NCBI GenBank assembly: GCA_934645175.1
Contig: CAKUDE010000035.1
Span: 1 to 23,422 of the forward strand
Length of the DNA stretch: 23,422 nt
Direction: 5' to 3'
DNA from: an uncultured Oscillospiraceae bacterium
GTDB lineage: Bacteria; Bacillota; Clostridia; Oscillospirales; Oscillospiraceae
The notes under the pieces were generated by a model that was given only the letters and a program-made list of their open reading frames with translations, was not told the origin of the DNA and made no database searches. A program made the translations under genes and the position numbers. Shown piece after piece: positions 14,160 to 21,372 of this stretch; the first letter of the stretch is position 1, and each line of letters begins with the position of its first letter.

Positions 14160-14878
14160 TGTTTGATCCATGCGTCGTTTCTTGCGTTGAGCAGAGCCTT
14201 GAAAATTTCAATATCCTCCACCGTCGTGATCTTGATGTTCTTTTCGGAGCCCTTGGAAAAATAGGTCGCATATCCGTATTTCTGCATCAGGGAGCATGAA
14301 GCGGCCGTATTGGTAATCCCGTCTTCGATCGCCCGGCAATGCACCGCCCACAGCTCGTCAAACCGGTAAGCGTGCGGCGTTTGCGTCCGCCACAGCTCCT
14401 CGCGATTGAGCGCCTCGTTTGAAGCCAGGCCGTCCCTCGAAACGAACACAACCTCCGTCGTAGGGATCACCGTCACGGCGGAGCCGTGGAGCCTCTGCTT
14501 GACAATGTTATCCGTGATCACATCCTGCGATACCATCGGCCTGTTGCCGTCATGGATCAGAACCACCGCCTCGGAGGTGTCTGCGTGATCCTCCCGAACT
14601 GCGCACAGGGCATTATAAATGGACGCCTGTCCGGTCGCGCCGCCCATAACGATCCTTTTGAGCTTGGTGATGTTGAACTGCTTCGCATACGCGTTCAAAA
14701 CCGCCTCCCAGCCCTCCAGACACGCCACATAGATTTCGTCGATATTGGGGTGCCGCTGAAACGCCTCCAGCGTATAAATGATGATCGGTTTATTATCCAC
14801 CGTTATAAACTGCTTCGGCAGATCCTGGCGCGTCCGCGAACCGATCCCGCCGGCCGTAAGGATTGCTATGTTCATCAT
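14156..14878 (-). CDS. IspD/TarI-family cytidylyltransferase
   Basis: A 240-aa CTP-dependent nucleotidyltransferase. The CTP loop is TAGGIGSRTRQDLPKQF (8-24), followed by the IspD/TarI blocks VLIHDGNRPMVSQDVI, TEVVFVSRDG and LWRTQTPHAY. IspD makes CDP-methylerythritol for isoprenoids; TarI/Bcs1 makes CDP-ribitol for teichoic acid or capsule. The partner here is an SDR rather than ispF, so I favour a TarI-like role in glycan synthesis, but MEP-pathway IspD cannot be excluded. The start has GGAG five bases before ATG, with a second ATG following directly. A promoter lies 200 bases upstream, with a remnant ORF between. Confidence 0.83.
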   Translation of the reverse strand: MMNIAILTAGGIGSRTRQDLPKQFITVDNKPIIIYTLEAFQRHPNIDEIYVACLEGWEAVLNAYAKQFNITKLKRIVMGGATGQASIYNALCAVREDHADTSEAVVLIHDGNRPMVSQDVITDNIVKQRLHGSAVTVIPTTEVVFVSRDGLASNEALNREELWRTQTPHAYRFDELWAVHCRAIEDGITNTAASCSLMQKYGYATYFSKGSEKNIKITTVEDIEIFKALLNARNDAWIKQ

Positions 14879-14898
14879 TCCGTCTCCGTTTCTAAAGC

Positions 14899-15051
14899 TT
14901 ATAGTTTTGACCTTTCAATAATAAAATCGACCACTCTTGCCGCATTCTTTCCGTCCCCGGGCGCGTTGACCTCTCTGCAGATGCGGCGATTCCGACCCTT
15001 TGCGGGGCATAGAGTCGAAGAATACCGGGAAATTCTCGGATAAGGGCGCAT
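14899..15051 (-). pseudogene. Probable C-terminal remnant of a glycan-synthesis gene
   Basis: A 50-codon reading frame ends with APGDGKNAARVVDFIIERSKL and a stop 21 bases before the cytidylyltransferase start. The ending resembles the C-terminal helix of UDP-GlcNAc 2-epimerase or CDP-glycerol glycerophosphotransferase proteins (DGKASERVVD type). The upstream part of the frame is arginine-rich, has no SD and looks non-coding. I read it as the tail of a deleted neighbour in a former surface glycan cluster. The rest of 14879-15190 holds two divergent promoters. Confidence 0.35.
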
Positions 15052-15082
15052 TGCAGGAGTCGATTATGATACGGTATGAATA

Positions 15083-15111
15083 GTAATACCACAAAAGCCC
15101 GATTTTGTCAA
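15083..15111 (-). promoter_or_regulatory. Promoter of the cytidylyltransferase-SDR operon
   Basis: On the minus strand TTGACA (15106-15111) and TATTAC (15083-15088) have a 17-bp spacer. It implies a leader of about 200 bases that contains the remnant frame. Confidence 0.65.
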
Positions 15112-15132
15112 GATTCGCAGGCGTTCGGGCGC

Positions 15133-15161
15133 TTGCCATTTCATGCAAACGGTGCTATACT
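15133..15161 (+). promoter_or_regulatory. Promoter of the GNAT-yedF-DUF3343 operon
   Basis: TTGCCA (15133-15138) and TATACT (15156-15161) are 17 bp apart, about 30 bases before the GNAT start. It is divergent to the promoter at 15083-15111. Confidence 0.72.
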
Positions 15162-15190
15162 GTTTTTATCAGGCCAAAGGAGGCTCGGTC

Positions 15191-15694
15191 ATGCACATCC
15201 GCATTGCGCAAGAGCGCGATCTGCCCGCGCTGCTGACGCTTTACGAGCAGGCGCGTGCGTTTATGCGCGCCGCCGGAAATCCGACCCAGTGGGGCAGTGT
15301 CTACCCCGCGCCGGAACGCATTCTGGCGGACATTTGCGGCGGGAACTGCCGCGTATTCGAGGAAAACGGCGCACTTCTGGGTGCATTTTCCCTGTTTCTC
15401 GGCGAGGATCCGACCTATGCACATATGGACGAGGGCGCGTGGCGCTTTGACCGTCCTTACGGAACGATCCACCGCCTGGCCAAAACGGGCAGCCTCCCCG
15501 GCTTTTCCCGACAATGCTTTGACTACTGTCTGACGCAATGCGGCTACCTCCGTGCCGACACGCACCGCGACAACCGCCCGATGCAGGCCGCGCTGACGCG
15601 TTACGGCTTTCGCTACTGCGGCATCATCCGCGTGGGCGACGGTACGGAGCGCCTCGCCTACGACTACTTACCGGAAAAGGAGAACAAATTATGA
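15191..15694 (+). CDS. GNAT-family N-acetyltransferase
   Basis: A 167-aa predicted acetyl-CoA-dependent acetyltransferase. The start MHIRIAQERDLPALLTLYEQAR is a typical GNAT N-terminus. The core strands GALLGAFSLF and the C-terminal block YLRADTHRDNRPMQAALTRYGFRYCGII (acetyl-CoA domain end with the conserved Asn and Tyr-Gly-Phe) are clear. The acceptor substrate is unknown. The ATG at 15191 has AAAGGAGG seven bases upstream; the longer frame from 15143 lies over the promoter. The stop overlaps the yedF start as ATGA, so all three genes of the operon are coupled. Confidence 0.9.
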   Translation: MHIRIAQERDLPALLTLYEQARAFMRAAGNPTQWGSVYPAPERILADICGGNCRVFEENGALLGAFSLFLGEDPTYAHMDEGAWRFDRPYGTIHRLAKTGSLPGFSRQCFDYCLTQCGYLRADTHRDNRPMQAALTRYGFRYCGIIRVGDGTERLAYDYLPEKENKL

Positions 15695-16284
15695 CATTTA
15701 TCGATGCCAAGGGCAAGCCCTGCCCCATGCCCGTCATTCTGGCGAAAAACGCGCTGGAAAGCGGCGCAGACGCACTGGAAATTGCGGTTGACAACGCCGT
15801 CGCCGTGCAAAATCTGTCGCGCTTTGCGTCGGACCGCGGCTGTACCGCCGAAACCCGCGAAGCGGAGGGCGGCTTCCTCGTGACACTGCGCCGCAGCGGC
15901 GCTCCCGCCCCGGCACAGGCTGCGCCGTGTTCCGTCTGCACGGACGCAGGTTATGCCTTCTTCATCGGCAAGGATCATATTGGCGAGGGCGACGTCGTGT
16001 TGGGCGAGAACCTGCTAAAAATGGCACTTTACACGCTCTCGCAAGGCTCGCAGCTCCCCGAGTGCATCGTCTTTATGAACAGCGGCGTGCGTTTGCCCGC
16101 CGGAGACGACGCGCAGGTGATCGAATCGCTGCAAACGCTGGCGGTCAAGGGCGTGCAGATCATCGTCTGCGGCACCTGCCTGAATTTCTACGGTCTGACC
16201 GAGCGGCTCCGGGTCGGCAAGATCAGCAATATGTACGAAATTCTGGAAAAGCTGCAGGGCGCGTCAAAGGTCATCACGCTGTGA
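15691..16284 (+). CDS. yedF: Sulfurtransferase-like selenium metabolism protein YedF
   Basis: A 197-aa two-domain protein. The N-terminal TusA/SirA-like domain (1-72) has the persulfide or selenide-carrying motif CPMP (C11). The C-terminal DsrE-like domain (about 85-195) has the conserved IIVCGTCLNFYGL and SNMYEIL. The family is linked to selenium handling by its distribution with selD, but no sel gene is visible in this window. The start overlaps GNAT as ATGA with AAGGAG upstream, and its stop overlaps the next start as GTGA. The short linker APAPAQAAPC joins the domains. Confidence 0.92.
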   Translation: MTFIDAKGKPCPMPVILAKNALESGADALEIAVDNAVAVQNLSRFASDRGCTAETREAEGGFLVTLRRSGAPAPAQAAPCSVCTDAGYAFFIGKDHIGEGDVVLGENLLKMALYTLSQGSQLPECIVFMNSGVRLPAGDDAQVIESLQTLAVKGVQIIVCGTCLNFYGLTERLRVGKISNMYEILEKLQGASKVITL

Positions 16285-16565
16285 CGCAGGACGCATACTA
16301 TCTCTTTACGTTTCGCTCGACGCACGCAGCCATCCGTGCACAGGCGCTGCTCGGCAGCGTAACATTTATTGTTATGCCGACACTGCGGCAGATCTCCGCC
16401 TCATGCGGAATTTCGCTGCGCGTCGCGCCGGAGCAGCTTCCGGCGGCGCAGGCGGCGCTTTCCGCGTTGAATGCCCCCGTTTCGCTCTATTACGTCACGC
16501 AGAACGGTACGAAAGTGCAGGCGAAAGCAATTTTTCTCGACAGTTTGCCGCGTGACGGCTCTTGA
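16281..16565 (+). CDS. DUF3343 protein, putative Se/S carrier partner of YedF
   Basis: A 94-aa protein of the DUF3343 family (putative Se/S carrier-like). It begins with GTG in a GTGA overlap with yedF. The motif YYLFTFRSTHAAIRAQALL at the N-terminus and PTLRQISASCGISLRV with the conserved Cys (C44) are the family marks. Such proteins regularly follow yedF in clostridia and may accept the sulfur or selenium from its Cys; this is a context-based inference. Its last codons overlap the -35 region of the leader promoter that follows. Confidence 0.85.
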   Translation: MTQDAYYLFTFRSTHAAIRAQALLGSVTFIVMPTLRQISASCGISLRVAPEQLPAAQAALSALNAPVSLYYVTQNGTKVQAKAIFLDSLPRDGS

Positions 16566-16590
16566 CCTGCGCAAAAAAACGTGGTAGAAT
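16562..16590 (+). promoter_or_regulatory. Promoter of the (AC)n leader unit
   Basis: TTGACC (16562-16567) and TAGAAT (16585-16590) with a 17-bp spacer. It begins at the last codon of the DUF3343 gene. An RNA from about 16597 would run through the SD, small ORF, AC tract and terminator. Confidence 0.72.
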
Positions 16591-16619
16591 GGGTACAAGG
16601 GTTAAGGAGAGTGAATGTA

Positions 16620-16721
<102 letters not shown>

Positions 16722-16730
<9 letters not shown>

Positions 16731-16760
16731 GGGGGTAGTTTACCCCTTTGACGGTTTTTT
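16722..16760 (+). terminator. Rho-independent terminator of the leader unit
   Basis: AACCGT (16722-16727) pairs with ACGGTT (16751-16756) and AAGGGG (16729-16734) with CCCCTT (16743-16748), followed by more T to 16760. It lies between the leader promoter and the membrane protein gene at 16803, as a terminator or attenuator. A further 6-bp hairpin (TTCCCC/GGGGAA, 16764-16778) follows. Confidence 0.88.
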
Positions 16761-16802
16761 GCGTTCCCCGCAGGGGAAAGCCTTGAGAGAGGAGGCGGCC
16801 AT

Positions 16803-17273
16803 ATGACGGCGCAGGCGCTTTTAATCTTCGCGTTATACACCATTTCCGGCATATTTACATTGAAATTCCTGAAGCGGCACGGCTTCCGCATCGCCTATGT
16901 GGTCTACCTCTGTGTCTTTGGTCTGCTGTTTATTTACATTCCCTACATTACAGGCGGAACCCTGTTCTACCGCCTGCTGACGGGCTTTTTGCATGAGCGT
17001 GCGCTGGAAAATATGCAAACGCGGCTCATCGCGCCCGTGCTGGCCTCGGTGCCGTACTTCAGCCTGTCGTTTGTTGTTGCAATTGCGCTGTCACTGTTCC
17101 TGGTGGCGTCGCTGGCAATTGCAACGGTCATGCTGGTGCGCATCGTGTGCCACGCGCTGTCCGAGCGGCTCTTTACCAAGCCTGCGAAACGGACCTATCC
17201 CCTGCTCTCTCCGGCTGCGCCGATCCCCCCTGAACGCGCAGCTCGATATATATTCTGTCGATATAACTGTTGA
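16803..17273 (+). CDS. Small multi-pass membrane protein of unknown function
   Basis: A 156-aa hydrophobic protein I do not recognise. Predicted membrane segments are about residues 4-21, 30-55 and 78-118 (the last long enough for two helices), with a basic C-terminal tail including ERLFTKPAKR. No signal peptidase site or catalytic motif is evident. The SD GGAGG lies seven bases before ATG. The only promoter seen upstream is that of the (AC)24 leader, with the terminator between, so expression may depend on read-through. The final residues (ARYIFCRYNC) run into AT-rich sequence before a palindromic repeat cluster and may be a secondary end. Confidence 0.78.
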   Translation: MTAQALLIFALYTISGIFTLKFLKRHGFRIAYVVYLCVFGLLFIYIPYITGGTLFYRLLTGFLHERALENMQTRLIAPVLASVPYFSLSFVVAIALSLFLVASLAIATVMLVRIVCHALSERLFTKPAKRTYPLLSPAAPIPPERAARYIFCRYNC

Positions 17274-17314
17274 TATTTCCTTCTAAAAGTTCATATGGAG
17301 TAGTAGGAACGATA

Positions 17315-17580
17315 TGTCATTGCGAAGGCGCTGGGAGCAATATGTCATTGCGAGGGCGGCTCTGCCGCCCGTGGCAATCTCTTGCACCGACGACTGTCAT
17401 TGCGAGGCCACGTCAGTGGCCGTGGCAATCTCTTGTAAAACCTTGCATTAGATTGCCGCGTCGGGCTTCGCCCTCCTCGCAATGACACAGGGCAGGAACG
17501 TCGCTTCGCTCCTCGCAATGACACGCACACTCACTGTCATTGCGAGGGCGGCAACGCCGCCCGTGGCAATCTCGTGTACG
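17315..17580. repeat. Palindromic repeat cluster A upstream of the pilin-like gene
   Basis: Five full or partial copies of an interspersed element. Each half reads TGTCATTGCGAGG, an inner palindrome, then GTGGCAATCT, or the reverse complement. Copies are a partial at 17315, halves at 17343-17380 and 17535-17576, one pair at 17395-17487, and a partial ending 17523. The inner palindromes differ (for example GGGCGGC-tct-GCCGCCC at 17354). The whole 17274-17656 gap shows no gene; it also holds a 6-bp hairpin near 17614 and no clear promoter. Confidence 0.92.
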
Positions 17581-17656
17581 GTTTCGCGCGCACTTCCTGC
17601 TCCTCCCCCAACCCGCGCCATTGGCGCGAATGATGAAATTTAAAAGGAGAAATATC

Positions 17657-19420
17657 ATGTTAAAACTAAATAAGAAAGGCTTTACGATCGTCGAACTGGT
17701 GATCGTGATTGCCGTCGTCGCCATTCTGGCGGCGGTGCTGATTCCGACCTTCGTCAATCTGATGCAGACGGCGAACGAGTCGGCGGATATTCAGCTTGTG
17801 ACCAACCTGAACAAGCTCATGGCCATGCAGGAAGCCCTTGACGGCAAGAAGAATGCGACGATGCAGGACGCGCTGGACGACGCCTTTGCCAACGGCTACG
17901 ACATCTCCAAGATCAGCCCGACCTCGAAGGGCAACGACATTGTCTGGGATCAGACGGCCGACCGCTTCGCGCTGGTGAACCCCACCGAGAATAAGCTCAT
18001 CTTCCAGGACGAAGCCACGCCCATTAAGGATTTGGATTCCGACGAAATCTACACGCTCTGGAAGATTTATGACGAAGAAACCGGTATTCCCGAAACACAA
18101 ACCTACTCCATCTACTGGGCGGACACAAACGCTCCCGATTTTAAGGGTAAGGCTCTGACCGTCGGCTTTGACGCGGGCGAGTGCAGCAGCATTTCCGCGC
18201 TGAACTATAGCCGCAACAGCGAAGCGCTCGCACAAAAAGTCATTATTCGTACAGGAAGTTTTAATACTTCTTTGACCGTTAATGCTCCTAATGACACCGT
18301 CTCACACTACGGCAACGCGTCCAAGGTTGTCATAACCGCTGTTGCCAACGAATCTTACGACGAATTTGGACGTACAACTGTCATCGAGGTAAAGCACGGA
18401 CATGTGGTTTTGACAGAAGATGCCGTCGTAGAAAAAGTTGTCATTACAAGCGCAGAAGACAATACTGTGTCTATCGAGCTTTCAATTAGTGTCCAAATTG
18501 AAAAAGTAAATACTGATACTAGCATAGAGAATCTGCGCATCGTAACAAAGGGTACTGCCACGGCCTTTGTAGCCGACGAATCCTTGAAGAACAAAGTAAA
18601 TGGGAAATCTGATAAAGCTACCGAGATATCAACATTTGAACAGTTGGAAACGGTTCTTACCAATGGTGGATTTGCCAAGCTAATTGGCAGTGTGACGGGG
18701 ACGAGCGGGAAATCACTTGTCGTTAGCGAAGGGAAGACTGTCTACATCGATTTGAACGGCCATGATATTACAAATCCCGTCGTCGCAAAAGCGGCAATCA
18801 TAAATAAAGGCACCCTTACCTTCGCCGGAAAAGGGATCGTACTCAACGGAAATCAAAATTTCCCTGACTCAGCGAAAAATGCAAACGGTTCACATGTCAT
18901 CGAAAATGCAGCCACAGGTTATCTGCATATTATTGACGGAACTTATGGCTCGGATAGCAACGTTGGCAACGCAATCAGAAACTTCGGCAACTGTGTCATT
19001 GACGGCGGTTCGTTCTCCGCTGTAAAAAACGGAACAGGTAAGGGCTACGCCTATGTATTTGCTAACGGTAGTAAAACAGAGCGTGGCGTTATGGTGATTA
19101 ACAATGCTTCCGCGTTGAACATCGAAGCGAACGGTATGTTTGCCGCTGATGCCGGCGAAATCATTATTAACGGCGGCAACTACACCTTAGTAGGTAAACA
19201 ATCGTATTACATGTTTTACGGTGTTGTTGGTAGTGGTAGGTTAGTTATTAATAACGGTACATTTACTCGAACAGGCAGCGATAAATTCTTTGGTTATTCT
19301 GTGGGAGAGGACACGCAAACTTCTTACACAACAATTGTTGAAAATGCAAAGGATTACGGCATCACGATTAATGGTGGAAAAATCGAAATCAATGGAGAAA
19401 CCGTGCTAGGGGGCAACTAA
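17657..19420 (+). CDS. Type IV prepilin-like protein with large beta-repeat domain
   Basis: A 587-aa protein with a class III-like prepilin N-terminus: KKG|FTIVELVIVIAVVAILAAVLIPTF, where cleavage after G8 leaves F+1 and the Glu at +5 (E13). After the pilin helix comes a globular part (about 45-190). Then there is a long region rich in Val, Asn and Gly with repeated strands (INKGTLTFAGKGIVLNGN, IDGTYG, IDGGSFSA, INGGNYTLVG, INNGTFTRTG, INGGKIEINGE), suggesting a right-handed beta-helix (about 360-585). It probably is a surface or pseudopilus-associated adhesin. Normal pilins are 130-200 aa. No pilus assembly genes are nearby. Base composition drops near 18240 (58% GC at 17881-17940, 32% at 18481-18540, counted by hand), suggesting a mosaic origin. 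SD AAAGGAG precedes ATG. Confidence 0.87.
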   Translation: MLKLNKKGFTIVELVIVIAVVAILAAVLIPTFVNLMQTANESADIQLVTNLNKLMAMQEALDGKKNATMQDALDDAFANGYDISKISPTSKGNDIVWDQTADRFALVNPTENKLIFQDEATPIKDLDSDEIYTLWKIYDEETGIPETQTYSIYWADTNAPDFKGKALTVGFDAGECSSISALNYSRNSEALAQKVIIRTGSFNTSLTVNAPNDTVSHYGNASKVVITAVANESYDEFGRTTVIEVKHGHVVLTEDAVVEKVVITSAEDNTVSIELSISVQIEKVNTDTSIENLRIVTKGTATAFVADESLKNKVNGKSDKATEISTFEQLETVLTNGGFAKLIGSVTGTSGKSLVVSEGKTVYIDLNGHDITNPVVAKAAIINKGTLTFAGKGIVLNGNQNFPDSAKNANGSHVIENAATGYLHIIDGTYGSDSNVGNAIRNFGNCVIDGGSFSAVKNGTGKGYAYVFANGSKTERGVMVINNASALNIEANGMFAADAGEIIINGGNYTLVGKQSYYMFYGVVGSGRLVINNGTFTRTGSDKFFGYSVGEDTQTSYTTIVENAKDYGITINGGKIEINGETVLGGN

Positions 19421-19446
19421 GCAGCTCAGATGTTGGGTTACCTCCC

Positions 19447-19478
19447 CGCGGGGCGGCATTGCCGCCCCGCGCTTTTTT
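19447..19478 (+). terminator. Terminator of the pilin-like gene
   Basis: An 11-bp GC stem (19447-19457 with 19461-19471) with a 3-base loop followed by six T (19473-19478), 26 bases after the stop codon. Confidence 0.92.
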
Positions 19479-19522
19479 GCGCCGCCATGCGGCGCAAAGG
19501 CTTCCCCTCAAGGGGAAGCCTT
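19477..19522. repeat. Two further abutting hairpins after the pilin terminator
   Basis: TTGCGCCGC (19477-19485) with its complement (19489-19497), and AAGGCTTCCCC (19497-19507) with its complement (19512-19522). Together with the terminator this makes three consecutive perfect hairpins in 76 bases. The CTTCCCC/GGGGAAG core recurs in the terminator at 5314-5346. Confidence 0.8.
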
Positions 19523-19536
19523 CGGGGTGCTCCCGG

Positions 19537-19676
19537 TGTCATTGCGAGGAGGGCGCAGCCCGACGTGGCAATCTAATGCAGGGGTTCACACGAGATTGCC
19601 ACGACTTGCTGACGCAAGTCTCGCAATGACATATCGGCAGACTGCCACGGGCGGCAAAGCCGCCCTCGCAATGACA
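19537..19676. repeat. Palindromic repeat cluster B downstream of the pilin-like gene
   Basis: One complete paired element (19537-19631: TGTCATTGCGAGG half, spacer, AGATTGCCACG half ending CTCGCAATGACA) followed by one reverse half (to 19676) with the inner palindrome GGGCGGC-aaa-GCCGCCC. It belongs to the same family as clusters A and C. Together with the hairpins it fills the 19421-19760 gap; no gene is seen there. Confidence 0.93.
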
Positions 19677-19679
19677 TAA

Positions 19680-19710
19680 AAAGGGCTCCCTTGCCACAAG
19701 GGAGCCCTTT
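19680..19710. terminator. Perfect 14-bp hairpin between cluster B and the yhbD promoter
   Basis: AAAGGGCTCCCTTG (19680-19693) and its complement (19697-19710) with loop CCA. It ends in TTT on both strands. No minus-strand gene is present to need it, so it may insulate the yhbD promoter or be another interspersed palindrome. Confidence 0.6.
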
Positions 19711-19761
19711 GCATTTTCGGCAAACGGAAAAATATCCCGCAAAAATTATTTCCCGAACCCC

Positions 19762-19790
19762 TTGACAGCGTAACAATGTTATGCTATACT
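19762..19790 (+). promoter_or_regulatory. Promoter of the yhbD-bactofilin operon
   Basis: TTGACA (19762-19767) and TATACT (19785-19790), spacer 17 bp. One operator lies in the spacer and another just after the -10 box. Confidence 0.85.
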
Positions 19791-19809
19791 CTTGTCGTAA
19801 CATTGTTAC
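19770..19809. promoter_or_regulatory. Tandem GTAACA-N-TGTTAC operators
   Basis: GTAACA-A-TGTTAT (19770-19782) lies inside the -35/-10 spacer and GTAACA-T-TGTTAC (19797-19809, perfect 6-1-6) at the transcription start. Centres are 27 bp apart. The arrangement is that of a tightly repressed promoter; the first gene, a DNA-binding protein, is the natural candidate regulator. Confidence 0.75.
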
Positions 19810-19824
19810 GGAGGTGATTGCAAT

Positions 19825-20208
19825 ATGGAGGATCTGATCTCCAAGCGGGAGCTTCTGGAGCACTACGGCATTTCTTACGGCGCGCTGTATCGCTGGAAGC
19901 GTCTCGGCCTGATCCCGGAGGACTGGTTCCTGAAAAAGTCGACCAGCACCGGACAGGAAACCTTTTTTCATCGCGGGCAGATCTGTCCGCGGATCGAGTC
20001 GATCCTTTCGCGGCCGGACGCGCTCTCTCTGGAGGAGATGGCGCAGCAGCTTGCGGGAAAACAGACCCGCGCCGAGAGCGTGTGGCTGTACGTCAGCGAC
20101 GGCTTTCGCACCGTGCATATCCGGCTCGACGAGCTGAAGGAGGCGCGCCTGACACGCGGCGGCGCCGAAAAAGACATACTGGAATACTTGAAAGGAGTCA
20201 GTTTTTGA
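19825..20208 (+). CDS. YhbD-like DNA-binding regulator (DUF4004, MerR-like HTH)
   Basis: A 127-aa protein with an N-terminal MerR-like helix-turn-helix ([32 protein letters not shown], residues 4-35), then [18 protein letters not shown], a block characteristic of YhbD/DUF4004, and a C-terminal alpha/beta part. In Bacillus subtilis yhbD precedes the bactofilin genes yhbE and yhbF, as I recall; here it likewise precedes a bactofilin-like gene, overlapping it by TGATG. It probably regulates its own operon through the two upstream palindromes. The SD GGAGGTGA is nine bases before ATG. Confidence 0.85.
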   Translation: MEDLISKRELLEHYGISYGALYRWKRLGLIPEDWFLKKSTSTGQETFFHRGQICPRIESILSRPDALSLEEMAQQLAGKQTRAESVWLYVSDGFRTVHIRLDELKEARLTRGGAEKDILEYLKGVSF

Positions 20209-21068
20209 TGGAAAAGATGGATTATTCATGCAGCAGCGTCGGTAAGATTCCCGGCGGAGAATACGGAAAGGTCAGCGTCAGCGGCGCGGCAAAGGCAATC
20301 GGCGGCCTGCGCTGCGAGGCGCTGAGCGTCAGCGGCTCTTTGAAGGTCGAGGGCGGGATCGACTGCGCCGGAAAGGCGCACGTCAGCGGTGCGCTCAAGA
20401 CGTCGGAAAAGCTCGCCGCCGGTTCCCTGCATATTTCCGGCGTCGTAACGACCGGGGACGAGATGGAATGCCTCGATTCGCTGCAAATCTCCGGCGTTCT
20501 GAACGGCGAAGGCGACGTAAGCTGCAAGGAGGGCAGGGTCTCCGGCGTCTGCAATCTGCAATCGCTGCACGGCGAGAGTGTTACCGTGACGGGCATTCTG
20601 AACGCCGACGGCGACGTGGAGGCCGAAAACTATGTCACCACCGGCCGCCAGGTCATCAAGGGCCTGCTCAACGCCGAGCACATCCGGATCAACCTGACGC
20701 ACCTCGGCTTCGGCGCGTCGTCCTGCGGCAATCACATCGGCTCCATCGGCTGCTGCGAGCTGACCGTCCTGCGCGGTAACGTGAGCGATATTGAAATCGA
20801 CGGACATCGCATCGTTATCGGCAACACGGCCGGCGAAACGGAAGACGGCGTGACCGTGCTCTTTAACCGCAAGGTTGACGGCAAATACGACCGTTTGGAG
20901 GTCGGCACCATCGAAGGCGACGACATCACGCTGGAAAACACCGACGCAGAGGTGGTACGCGGCCGCCGCGTGCGCATCGGCGCGGGCTGCCGGATCGGCA
21001 GCATTGAATACGCCGAGACACTGGAGGTCGCGGAGGACAGCAAGGTCGGCGCACAGACGAAGGTATAA
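20208..21068 (+). CDS. Bactofilin-like polymer-forming protein (YhbE/YhbF type)
   Basis: A 286-aa cytoskeletal-type protein. The N-terminal half is built of repeats of about 20-25 residues ending VSG or ISG (KVSVSGAAKAIGG, LSVSGSLKVEGGI, AHVSGALKTSEKL, LHISGVVTTGDEM, LQISGVLNGEGDV, GRVSGVCN, VTVTGILNADGDV), the beta-helix pattern of bactofilins. The C-terminal half (about 170-286) continues with GTIEGDDITLENTDAEVVRGRRVRIG. Bactofilins self-assemble into filaments beside the membrane. The ATG overlaps the yhbD stop (TGATG), with AAAGGAG upstream. No membrane segment is seen. Longer than typical small bactofilins (about 150), near YhbE/F-type fusions. Confidence 0.84.
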   Translation: MEKMDYSCSSVGKIPGGEYGKVSVSGAAKAIGGLRCEALSVSGSLKVEGGIDCAGKAHVSGALKTSEKLAAGSLHISGVVTTGDEMECLDSLQISGVLNGEGDVSCKEGRVSGVCNLQSLHGESVTVTGILNADGDVEAENYVTTGRQVIKGLLNAEHIRINLTHLGFGASSCGNHIGSIGCCELTVLRGNVSDIEIDGHRIVIGNTAGETEDGVTVLFNRKVDGKYDRLEVGTIEGDDITLENTDAEVVRGRRVRIGAGCRIGSIEYAETLEVAEDSKVGAQTKV

Positions 21069-21090
21069 CAAAGCATTCTCCCAATCCGGG

Positions 21091-21120
21091 GCCGCCCTTT
21101 TGGGGCGGCTTTGGTTTTTA
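21091..21120 (+). terminator. Terminator of the yhbD-bactofilin operon
   Basis: GCCGCCC (21091-21097) and GGGCGGC (21103-21109) with a 5-base loop, followed by TTTGGTTTTTA. It lies 22 bases after the stop codon. Confidence 0.82.
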
Positions 21121-21342
21121 TTGGTCATTGCGGGGAGAGCGCAAGCCCGTCTGCCTGTCATTGCGAGGAGCGAAGCGACGCGGCAATCTAATGCAGGATT
21201 CTACAGGAGATTGCCACGGCCACTGGCGTGGCCTCGCAATGACAATGGTGTTCGAGACTGCCATTGGCGGCAAAGCCGCCCTCGCAATGACAGTACCCAC
21301 ACAAGATTGCCACGACTTGCCGGCGCAAGTTTCGCAATGACA
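21121..21342. repeat. Palindromic repeat cluster C
   Basis: The same family as clusters A and B: a degenerate half from 21121, a complete pair at 21156-21244, and two reverse halves ending at 21292 and 21342. Inner palindromes vary. No gene is seen in 21069-21419 apart from the two terminators. Confidence 0.93.
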
Positions 21343-21372
21343 GTAAGCACACAATACGGAAAAACCGAACAT

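Noticed and set aside
17315..17580. CRISPR array
   Set aside because: The repeats are long nested palindromes in both orientations, with irregular spacing and no unique equal-length spacers; no cas gene is near.
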